Part shown: piece after piece, positions 18,567 to 25,899 of the stretch
Position numbering within the stretch: position 1 is the stretch's first letter
Layout of the letters: every line of letters starts with the position of its first letter
DNA from: Chitinivibrionales bacterium
GTDB lineage: Bacteria; Fibrobacterota; Chitinivibrionia; Chitinivibrionales; JANQEN01
Reading direction: 5' to 3'
Length of the DNA stretch: 64,000 nt
Assembly (NCBI GenBank): GCA_028278335.1
Contig: JANQEN010000020.1
Coordinates: forward strand, 29,479-93,478
The notes under the pieces: generated by a model
Databases searched by the model: none
Told to the model about the DNA's origin: nothing
What the model saw: only the letters and a program-made list of their open reading frames with translations
Made by a program: the position numbers and the translations under genes

Positions 18567-19328
18567 TTATAAATCATCGTTTTGGGATGACTCCGTCTCC
18601 TCTACTTGTTCATTTTCCTCACGAGTTTCTCGCGCTTTAGCCCGTGTGTTGAGTTCAACAATGATCATATTCAACTCTTCAACAAGGGGTTCATAGGTTT
18701 CTGGCGATTGCTCAGCAAGGAAATTAATATTGATTAACAGTAATCGAAGGTAGCCAGCCAAGGCTTGCTGCGATTGACGTAATTGTGGATAATCGCGGTT
18801 TGCCTCAGTATTGACCTTTTCCTCATAAAGCGCTTCAAATCCCCTTTGTGAAGCCTTAAGCTCGGCAAAGTATTGGGTTGCTTCTAAAGTTGCAAGCGCA
18901 TCTGTTGCATCTTGCTCTTCCAAACGATTGATGAGCGCATTGAGCTGGGCTGTTTCATTGGCATAGCCTAACCGGTGAAGGTTCTTTCCAGTTTCTTCAA
19001 ATATGCCATAGAGAATAATTGCAGCACCATGCTTTGTTGGGTCCTCATCTATTTTGGTTGAGGCAGCAATAAAGTCCCGCAAAAGAATAAAACGGGCATC
19101 ACGATTACTATCCTTGCTGGCAAGTGCTGGAGTAAATTCACTTGCCCGCTGACGTGATAGCCCATCCTCTATTCCTTCTAATACAGGCTCAATTGCAGCA
19201 ATGATACTGGAAACGGTTTCATTTCCAGCAAAGGTTTCAGAGACAAGCGAAATAATCCGCTTGGCTCCGGTGTACAGTTCCTGAATCGACAATATGTAGC
19301 TCATCAAATGGATTATTATGGATTTCAT
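18567..19328 (-). CDS. Helical protein resembling DUF6261-type proteins
   Basis: 253 residues, nearly all alpha-helix. It has repeated Ala/Leu/Glu heptads, no signal peptide and a very acidic tail ending QNDDL. The pattern of DARFILLRDFIAASTKI followed by GAAIILYGIFEETGKNLHRL recalls the DUF6261 family of Bacteroidota, a resemblance from memory that was not searched. The function is unknown. AAAGGATC precedes ATG 19328. Its upstream side faces the repeat array at 19628. Confidence 0.5.
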   Translation of the reverse strand: MKSIIIHLMSYILSIQELYTGAKRIISLVSETFAGNETVSSIIAAIEPVLEGIEDGLSRQRASEFTPALASKDSNRDARFILLRDFIAASTKIDEDPTKHGAAIILYGIFEETGKNLHRLGYANETAQLNALINRLEEQDATDALATLEATQYFAELKASQRGFEALYEEKVNTEANRDYPQLRQSQQALAGYLRLLLININFLAEQSPETYEPLVEELNMIIVELNTRAKARETREENEQVEETESSQNDDL

Positions 19329-19627
19329 AATAGATCCTTTCTTTTAAAGAAAACATTCAATTAATCTTTAACAACTATTGGTACTTTTTTTGATGCATCT
19401 TCTCGGATCTCTACATGTAATGAACCGAATCTATAGGGAATACGGTGGGGGATTTCTTTTATTGTTATTATTTTTATTTTTTTGTTTTTTTTGGTAGGGG
19501 CTCTCCGCCCCTAAAACCCGGCAAGGAAAATACTTTTTATATCCCCTACATGCCTTCGGCATATCCCCATGGGAAAAACAATATAGATTGTATCTTTTTG
19601 TATCGAAATCGTAAAAACAGGTTTATT
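19329..19627. other. Intergenic region with two GC-rich stem-loops
   Basis: Contains TAGGGGC / GCCCCTA (19495-19513) after a long T-rich run, and ATGCC-TTC-GGCAT (19550-19562). Similar palindromes of the 'GGGGC...GCCCC' kind occur at 25608-25629. No coding sequence is supported. Confidence 0.5.
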
Positions 19628-19914
19628 TGATTAGAATTCGTTTGTTAAGCTGCAAATATTGGAATTTATGACTTACAATTGCGAGGGATGTTGCAGATTC
19701 TAGAATGGACTCCTTCATTTTGAGAGAGAGAATGCACCTTCTGGTAGGTACCCCCCCATTCTGTGAGAGGCAATACAATTCCTGACACATACTCCTGCAA
19801 CCTGCGAGAGATATTGCAAATTCTGAAACGTGCTCCTGCAATCTGCGAGAGATAATGCAAGCTCTAACATTTGCTCCTGCAAATTGCAGGAGATACTGCA
19901 AATTCTGCAATATT
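19628..19914 (+). repeat. 41-bp tandem repeat array, forward arm (7 units)
   Basis: Seven consecutive units start at 19628, 19669, 19710, 19751, 19792, 19833 and 19874. The spacing is exactly 41 bases with no length change. The best units read CTCCTGCAATCTGCGAGAGA followed by TAATGCAAGCTCTAACATTT. Outer units are degenerate but stay in phase. Because 41 is not a multiple of three, open frames across the array change register every unit, so it is not read as protein. A matching array in opposite orientation starts at 20013. Confidence 0.85.
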
Positions 19915-20012
19915 CCATACAAATGCGCTGACACAACTGCAATAAAAAACAAATACTTACGCAGCTTGCTAGAACACATGCAGCAACAAGCATTAGCGCA
20001 AACAGGTTGGTG

Positions 20013-20341
20013 GGAGCAAATGCAAATTCTGCAGAAGCTTTCGCAATATTGATTGTACAACTGCAGAAGTTGTCACAGCTCTCGCAGGTAATTTTGTACA
20101 AAAACATTTTCTGCATATTCTCTCGCAGATATGAATGTATTAGTGCAAAATCTACAGTTGAGCAAACAGAATTGAATGTAAAGGTGCAGATTCTAAAATT
20201 TGCTCATTAAGGGTGTATTGTTGAAATGCAGGTATGGGAATTCAATCAACAAAGGGGAATGTATTATTGTAAATTCTGCATTTTGTGAAACAGGTTGAGA
20301 TGGATAAATGCAAAATTGGGATTTTATTGGATTGATTGGGG
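20013..20341 (-). repeat. 41-bp tandem repeat array, inverted arm (about 8 units)
   Basis: Units start at 20013, 20054, 20095, 20136 and 20177, again at 41-base steps. After a one-base slip, more follow near 20260 and 20301. Typical starts are TGTACAACTGCAGAAG, TGTATTAGTGCAAAATC and TGTAAAGGTGCAGATTC. The core CTCTCGCAG at 20079 and 20120 (CTTTCGCAA at 20038) is the reverse complement of CTGCGAGAG in the forward arm. About 98 bases separate the arms. Confidence 0.75.
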
Positions 20342-20407
20342 TGAGGTTATTTGTCATTTGGAATTGATTATCACAAAATTATTTGATAAACAGGTTTTAG
20401 TGAAATC

Positions 20408-20466
20408 AGGCCTGAAAGGCCTAAACATACCAGCCCAGGGTAAACGAAGTGCAGCCCTGGGTTAAC
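20408..20466. repeat. REP-like double palindrome
   Basis: AGGCCTGAAAGGCCT (20408-20422) is followed by CCCAGGG (20434-20440) and CCCTGGG (20455-20461). Similar 'GCCTGAAAGGC...CAGCCCAGGG...CCCTGGG' blocks are, from memory, frequent intergenic repeats in many environmental bacteria. It lies between the 41-bp array and the STAS-KAP gene. Confidence 0.6.
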
Positions 20467-20647
20467 AAGCAACCACAAACAAAAATCAGCCTGTTAGGCA
20501 GACACTATAAATCCGTACAATTCCCTAATACCTTATTTGTTGCATAACGTAATTTACATACTACGAGTTTATAGTTTATACATTTGCTAACACTTTTTTA
20601 GCTGCAAAAGGACATATTCCAAAGATTTTAATATTCCGATTAAACCC

Positions 20648-20661
20648 GGAGGTGTATCATC
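20648..20661 (+). promoter_or_regulatory. Strong ribosome-binding site followed by ATC instead of ATG
   Basis: GGAGG at 20648-20652 is followed after 6 bases by ATC at 20659-20661, in frame with the STAS-KAP protein. No ATG, GTG or TTG occurs between the in-frame stop at 20641 and GTG 20749. Either a non-standard AUC start is used or the start codon is mutated. Confidence 0.6.
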
Positions 20662-23037
20662 GATTTTAAAGATAGAACACTTGGATTATTTAGAGTCTTA
20701 GATCCCATTTTCCAGGGAGATGAGTTATTTGATTCAAATAAGCTTGAAGTGAAAGTCCATTCATTATTAAAAAAAGGAGTTAGAAATTTCGCCATCAATC
20801 TAAAAGAAGTAGATTATATTTATTCAGACACAATTAATAAGTTTATCAATTTAAATCATCAAATTCTCAAGGTATATGGCAGACTAGCTCTTCTTTCTCC
20901 TGGTGAAGAAGTTGGGTTAATTTTAAAGCGAGCGGGAATTGAAAATTTTGTAAAAATTTATCCATCAGAAGAGGAGTTATTACGAGCCTCTGAGGAAATT
21001 GTTCAACAAACAGCAGCAATTGGAAATAATGAAAACGGCACAATAAATTTAGATCCCAACCCACCAGTCTCCGAGTTTGAAGATTTTCGGGAGGAAATCG
21101 GAAAAGCATTTGAAAGTCCTGGTACAACAAAAGGTTTTAGTCAACCAAGCACCCCTGGTACTTTTGAACCAAAATCCTTTCCTTCACCTGCGCAAGAGAG
21201 TATAAAGGAACAAAACCAAATATCCGGTCATTTACATATCGACAAGGTTACATCTGAAGATTTGTTAGGGTATGATTTATATGCACATACTATTTATCGT
21301 TTTCTTGTGCACCCACAAACAAAAACGCCCTTAACCATAAGTATCCAGGCTCCCTGGGGTGGCGGCAAAAGTTCACTGATGCATATGATACAGAAAAAAA
21401 TCGATTCCTTTAAAAATGAAAACAGTAAAAAAAATGAACCTGGATTAAGTTTAAAAGGCCAACGTAAGTTTGTGAATGAATATATACATGGTGGTTCTTA
21501 TGTACCAAAACTAGAGAGTTTATCAAAAAGAGAATCAAAAATATGTACAATTTGGTTTAATCCATGGAAATATCAAAGCAAGGAACAAATTTGGGCAGGA
21601 TTGGTAAACTCTATTGTGGAAGGATATGCTAAAAAGCTGACTCGCATTGAGGAAGAGAAGTTTTATCTCTATTTACATTTAAAAAGATTGGATCTTCATC
21701 GTCTTAGAAAGATGGTTTATAACCAAGCCATTCATACCTTCATCAAATTAATAAAAAAAGGGGGTTGGTTTCTTCTTGCACTTGCTACTTCCTTGTTTGC
21801 CTTGCTTTATTTGTCAATAGAGAATATAGTACCATTGAAAATTGCTCTCCCATCAGGTGTCTCTATTTCGCTTCTTTATTTAATCCTGAATTACGTAAAG
21901 AAATCAAGAAAATCAAATCAGTCGAACTCATTTTCCAACTTTATCAAAGCCCCTGATTATAGCAAAAAGGAGGGGTTTATTGCTGAAGCTGAAAAGGATG
22001 TCGATGAAATCATTGAAACAATTGAAGCCGATAAAATTCTCATTTTCATTGATGATTTAGACCGTTGCTCTCCGGAAAATGTATCTGAAGTATTTGAAGC
22101 ATTAAACCTTTTTCTAGCAGGAGAGATGGACAAATGCATGTTTATCATTGGAATGGATTCAGAAATTGTGGCAGCTTCTCTATTGGTTGCCCACGAAAAA
22201 ATAATTGACAAGTTGTCCATTCATTCAGAAGATACCCATCTGGGATGGAAGTTTATGGACAAATTTATTCAACTACCCTTTATCATTCCTCCAATACAGG
22301 ATAGAAACATTGAGAAGTATGCCCAGTCTCTCCTATCAACCAAGTTGATTAATAGAATTCCGGTTTCAAAAGAAGTGCAATCAGAATTAAGTAACATTGC
22401 AATTAATCCTTTTACCACAAATCAAGAAAAAGAGCTTGATAAACAGCTCGACTCTCTTGCAAAGAAACATAAATATTCAAAGGAAGATATATCCGCGTTA
22501 CATTACAAACACTATAGTAATAAAATCATGTCTAATATAGACAAAAGAATTGATGATTATTCTGATACAGATTCACCGTTAAAAAAGGCGCTACTCTCCT
22601 TTACAAAGGATTTTTCAACAAATCCTCGGGAGATCAAACGATTTATTAATATGTTTAGGTTCATGTACTTTATCAAACTTGGCTACAGTGAGCGAAGTGA
22701 CGGAGTAGCACCGGAGAATGAACAGATATTGCGATGGATCAAATTAAGCATTCGCTGGCCCTCAATAATTCAATGGCTTTTTAGAGTAGAAAACTTATTA
22801 AAGAATCGGCAACTACAATTCACCCAAACAGGAAACGCCCTCAATCTGTTGGAAACAGCTGCAACAAAAGCCAAGGAAGTTAAAAAATGGCAAGAACTCA
22901 TTGCACAGGAACTCAATTTGTCATACGAGTCACTCCCCTTTCTTAATAATAATGACCTCTATCAATTTTTTAAAGAGGAGGGAACATTACCCGTAGATAA
23001 GCGGCTATCCCATGGCTCCGGTAAAGGGATTTGGTGA
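20659..23037 (+). CDS. STAS-KAP P-loop NTPase (N-terminus reads through an ATC start)
   Basis: The conventional start would be GTG 20749 (762 residues). The frame is open and protein-like from 20659, adding about 30 residues that complete a STAS/anti-sigma-antagonist-like domain (FRVLDPIFQGDELF ... LALLSPGEEVG). Counting from the GTG, a linker follows to about residue 155, then a KAP NTPase. Walker A APWGGGKSSL is at about 201-210, two membrane segments at about 340-380 (GGWFLLALATSLFALLYLS), and Walker B ILIFIDDLDRC at about 428-438, as usual for KAP proteins. KAP ATPases are membrane-anchored and often act in phage exclusion or on mobile DNA. Cytoplasmic, inner-membrane bound. The last 102 codons are duplicated at 25192. 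Confidence 0.8.
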   Translation: MDFKDRTLGLFRVLDPIFQGDELFDSNKLEVKVHSLLKKGVRNFAINLKEVDYIYSDTINKFINLNHQILKVYGRLALLSPGEEVGLILKRAGIENFVKIYPSEEELLRASEEIVQQTAAIGNNENGTINLDPNPPVSEFEDFREEIGKAFESPGTTKGFSQPSTPGTFEPKSFPSPAQESIKEQNQISGHLHIDKVTSEDLLGYDLYAHTIYRFLVHPQTKTPLTISIQAPWGGGKSSLMHMIQKKIDSFKNENSKKNEPGLSLKGQRKFVNEYIHGGSYVPKLESLSKRESKICTIWFNPWKYQSKEQIWAGLVNSIVEGYAKKLTRIEEEKFYLYLHLKRLDLHRLRKMVYNQAIHTFIKLIKKGGWFLLALATSLFALLYLSIENIVPLKIALPSGVSISLLYLILNYVKKSRKSNQSNSFSNFIKAPDYSKKEGFIAEAEKDVDEIIETIEADKILIFIDDLDRCSPENVSEVFEALNLFLAGEMDKCMFIIGMDSEIVAASLLVAHEKIIDKLSIHSEDTHLGWKFMDKFIQLPFIIPPIQDRNIEKYAQSLLSTKLINRIPVSKEVQSELSNIAINPFTTNQEKELDKQLDSLAKKHKYSKEDISALHYKHYSNKIMSNIDKRIDDYSDTDSPLKKALLSFTKDFSTNPREIKRFINMFRFMYFIKLGYSERSDGVAPENEQILRWIKLSIRWPSIIQWLFRVENLLKNRQLQFTQTGNALNLLETAATKAKEVKKWQELIAQELNLSYESLPFLNNNDLYQFFKEEGTLPVDKRLSHGSGKGIW

Positions 23038-23062
23038 TGAATTACTACCTCTGATGCACTAT

Positions 23063-24145
23063 TTAGTCGATGGAATACTTTTTAACTCTAAAAATGAGGC
23101 GCAATAAGGATAGTAGTAAACTTCCTTTCAAATCAGTTGGTTTCTGATTACATGGCTTACATAAAAAATCTGGTTCATAGGATTCTTTTCTTTCCATTAA
23201 TTCTTTAAAGCTATGAGAAAATATGTCACCAAAGTCATATGAATGCGCTTGATCATTGACACATAGAGATGCACCGCTTGATGAAATGAAAAAACTTGCA
23301 TTCCATAAACAGGGATACTTAAAACTTCGAAAAACATCAACAATTTCCATTATTGATTTATAAAACATCTTGTAGGAGTACATCAATTCAACCTGCACCG
23401 TGTTAATCTTTTTTTTGTTATATTTCTTATAAATATCCTTGAACATATCAATAGTTTTATACTGTTTTTTAATAGCACCACTCCGGTTTGAGGTCGCCGG
23501 AAAAATAATGACCTTAATCTTGCCAACCCTATGCTTCTTTGCTGTCTTTGTTAAATGGTCAAGCATAGCGCTAATCCCATTTCTAACAATATCTCTTTGC
23601 GGGGGTGAGCAATGAAAATAAAGATCCTTTAGTCTGCCAGCTCCTTGCTCCTTAAAGCATTTTTCAACACCTTCAAATACTGATTCTAATAATGCATCTC
23701 CCTTCTCAGCATTTCCAACCATCAGTTCACCATACTCTTTTGGATTGATTGTTGGAAGAGAAATGGTGGGTATAATGCTATTATCAATAATCGTCTGCAT
23801 TATATCATTCCGATGTAATAAAAATGCATTTGTTACTAGGGAAATATTAGGTGGAGGAATTGAATAGCTCCATTGTTCAATCATTTTTCCAAATAGACCA
23901 ATATGTTTCGAAAATCCTGGATGCAATGTAGGTTCACCAGCACCAGAGTGTCCACAATGACGGATATATATTCCCTGTTTTGCAGCTTCTTCAATCCGTT
24001 CTACCAGCATTTGAGTTGCTTCCAATGTTTGATAATTTTTAGGACCTTTATAGGTAGGCTTATTAACTGAACAAAGCTTGCAGTTGTAATTACATATTCC
24101 ATGTACTAAACAATTATTGATGGATAGTGGTCTTTTACTTCTCAA
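23063..24145 (-). CDS. Radical SAM protein with C-terminal cysteine-rich region
   Basis: 360 residues. The [4Fe-4S] motif CNYNCKLC (CX3CX2C) lies at about residues 18-25. It is followed by HSGAGEPTLHPGF, the glycine-rich SAM-contact segment of the family. The C-terminus has a second cysteine set (CLWNASFF, CVNDQ, FLCKPCNQ) like the auxiliary cluster of SPASM/Twitch proteins. It overlaps the upstream gene by 4 bases (ATGA), so the two are coupled. The substrate is unknown; the neighbouring protein is a possible partner. It lies inside a segment flanked by 306-bp direct repeats. Confidence 0.8.
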   Translation of the reverse strand: MRSKRPLSINNCLVHGICNYNCKLCSVNKPTYKGPKNYQTLEATQMLVERIEEAAKQGIYIRHCGHSGAGEPTLHPGFSKHIGLFGKMIEQWSYSIPPPNISLVTNAFLLHRNDIMQTIIDNSIIPTISLPTINPKEYGELMVGNAEKGDALLESVFEGVEKCFKEQGAGRLKDLYFHCSPPQRDIVRNGISAMLDHLTKTAKKHRVGKIKVIIFPATSNRSGAIKKQYKTIDMFKDIYKKYNKKKINTVQVELMYSYKMFYKSIMEIVDVFRSFKYPCLWNASFFISSSGASLCVNDQAHSYDFGDIFSHSFKELMERKESYEPDFLCKPCNQKPTDLKGSLLLSLLRLIFRVKKYSID

Positions 24146-24936
24146 TTTTGCCTCATTGCACTATAGTTATTATAGCCAAGCAATGGTTCTTCTGTCCCAG
24201 CTTTTAATGCAGCTTCTAAACGGTCATAATTTTCTTTCCCAAATAGCTTTTTAAATAGTCTTGTTACCCTATGGGAAAGAACCACATAGCAATTGCCATT
24301 AATATCACCATATTTATCACCAAGTATGACCGTTTCAACAAATTTATTATAATACTCAACATGTTTGTCTCTACTTGATCCAAGTATATTACATCTAAAA
24401 AGCCGTGATACAATAAAACACGCTTCGACCACTTTTAATAGAGACATGTTATACTCTTTTCCATCCTTCCGTGTAAAAATTCTCGAGGCTTCAATAAGAT
24501 TTGGAAATTCTTTAGTACTAAAATTTTCAATTAATTTGGCTTTAGGATATCCAATCATTTTGGAAGAAGGAAGTTCATCACCGAAAATAACAAATCTGAA
24601 GCAGACCTGGTCAGAATAAACAATTATTGAGTGTTCATCAAATTCATCACTATCAATGTCAAAAACATATGGTTTAAACATTTTGTCAATAGACTTCTTC
24701 CCTAACCGTTCTCTATTTAAATCTCGTAGTTTTATCAATCGTTCAACCATCAATTTGAGAATAAATTCTTCAGAGGTAGGAATGGCAAATCCCTTAGTTG
24801 ACAACTCCTGTTTTAAAGTATCAGATACTTTTTGGTGGTTGTTTATCATACACTCAATTCGACGTTTTACCTCAAATAATTTATGGTGTGTTTGGGAGGA
24901 TTTACATCTTCGGATGTAGTCATCAAATTTGGACAT
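24142..24936 (-). CDS. Unrecognised protein coupled to the radical SAM gene
   Basis: 264 residues, no signal peptide or membrane segment, and mixed charged helices in the first half (RRCKSSQTHHKLFEVKRRIE). A central strand-rich region (SIIVYSDQVCFRFVIFGDEL) is followed by a basic helical C-terminus ending GYNNYSAMRQN. I recognise no family. It is the first gene of a two-gene operon with the radical SAM protein. It could be a substrate, a substrate-binding partner or an independent enzyme; the sequence does not decide. Confidence 0.6.
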   Translation of the reverse strand: MSKFDDYIRRCKSSQTHHKLFEVKRRIECMINNHQKVSDTLKQELSTKGFAIPTSEEFILKLMVERLIKLRDLNRERLGKKSIDKMFKPYVFDIDSDEFDEHSIIVYSDQVCFRFVIFGDELPSSKMIGYPKAKLIENFSTKEFPNLIEASRIFTRKDGKEYNMSLLKVVEACFIVSRLFRCNILGSSRDKHVEYYNKFVETVILGDKYGDINGNCYVVLSHRVTRLFKKLFGKENYDRLEAALKAGTEEPLLGYNNYSAMRQN

Positions 24937-25191
24937 TGACCTATACCTAATGTGCTACTTGAATTCAAAGGGTTTATTATACGCTTAAAAATACTTCATC
25001 ATTCCTTATTAATCAATAAATCCAAGCCACTATAAACTTTTGACAACTATTCCAAAATTGACTTATTTTTATCCCACTAAGTGTTAACGAACACTTTCAA
25101 AGTATTCAATAGGTCATTCAATTTTCAGTAATTATTGATAGCTTGAACTATTGAGAGCTACTCCTCTAAAACTGCTGCAATAAAAGGCCCT

Positions 25192-25487
25192 AATTAAGTA
25201 TTCGTTGGCCCTCAATAATTCAATGGCTTTTTAGAGTAGAAAACTTATTAAAGAATCGACAACTACAATTCACCCAAACAGGGAATGCCCTCAATCTGTT
25301 GGAAACATCGGCAACAAAAGCCAAAGAAGTAAAAAAATGGCAAGAACTCATTGCGCAGGAACTCAATTTGTCATACGAGTCACTCCCCTTTCTTAATAAT
25401 AATGACCTCTATCAATTTTTTAAAGAGGAGGGAACATTACCAGTTGATAAGCGTCTTTCCCATGGCTCCGGTAAAGGAATTTGGTGA
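25192..25487 (+). pseudogene. Fragment of a second STAS-KAP gene (3' end)
   Basis: The 306 bases 25192-25497 match 22742-23047 without any gap and include the stop. By eye there are about 15 substitutions. All but one changed codon are silent; the exception is Ala to Ser in ETAATKA/ETSATKA. The reading frame is intact but has no start or NTPase core. The silent bias means the fragment descends from a copy that was under selection as protein, not from a recent local duplication. Confidence 0.85.
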
Positions 25488-25525
25488 TGAATTACTATTT
25501 AAACCGTCTTTAATTTTTTAATGTC

Positions 25526-25629
25526 GCCAGCTCGCGCACTGGCAGGCGCCTCACCTTTTTTCTCCGGGGGAAAAAATCTTTCAATAGCAGTAACATTCTC
25601 ATTATAAGGGCGCAGACAAGCAGCGCCCC
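25526..25629. repeat. GC-rich palindromes in an intergenic region
   Basis: GCCAG / CTGGC (25526-25543) and GGGCGC / GCGCCC (25608-25628). The second resembles widespread short intergenic palindromes and the one at 19495. Nothing else was seen between 25498 and 25707. Confidence 0.45.
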
Positions 25630-25707
25630 TACATTTATAAAGAATTGAAGAGTCCTGGATCACAGGAGGCTGTATAATATTAGTTAGGGACTTTTAGAGG
25701 TATATTC

Positions 25708-25816
25708 TTTTGGGTTAGCCAGGTGGAGGATTTAGTCTGGCCAAAGGCCAGGCCGAGGCGAATAGCCGAGTCCGGAACCACGGCGGCCCGAATGAAATGA
25801 GGGCAACCCCCAAAAG
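25708..25816 (+). repeat. Structured intergenic repeat, copy C (GGGTTAGCCAGG subtype)
   Basis: Starts CTTTTGGGTTAGCCAGG and ends GGGCAACCCCCAAAAG, so the termini pair. Internal hairpins are TCTGGCC-AAA-GGCCAG and GCCC...GGGC around GAATGAAATGA. It shares GGCGAATAGCCGAG and ACCACGGCG with the copy at 57347. Confidence 0.75.
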
Positions 25817-25899
25817 CTTTTTAAAAGCTCTAATTAAAACCGAGAAGGCCCCTATAAATTCATTTATAAAAGAAATCTTAACAAAAGAAAAAACTACTA

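Noticed and set aside
19623..20116. Long cysteine-rich open frames on the minus strand across the 41-bp array (up to 145 codons).
   Set aside because: The repeat unit is not a multiple of three, all three minus frames are open at once, and no ribosome-binding site is present. The frames are a by-product of a repeat poor in stop codons.
19628..20341. CRISPR array.
   Set aside because: The units are contiguous and drift along their whole length. There are no distinct spacers, no constant 25-40 base repeat and no cas genes.
23063..24145. Prokaryotic viperin.
   Set aside because: The SAM motif spacing fits any radical SAM protein, but the viperin-specific surrounding residues are not seen and the C-terminal cysteine set is SPASM-like.
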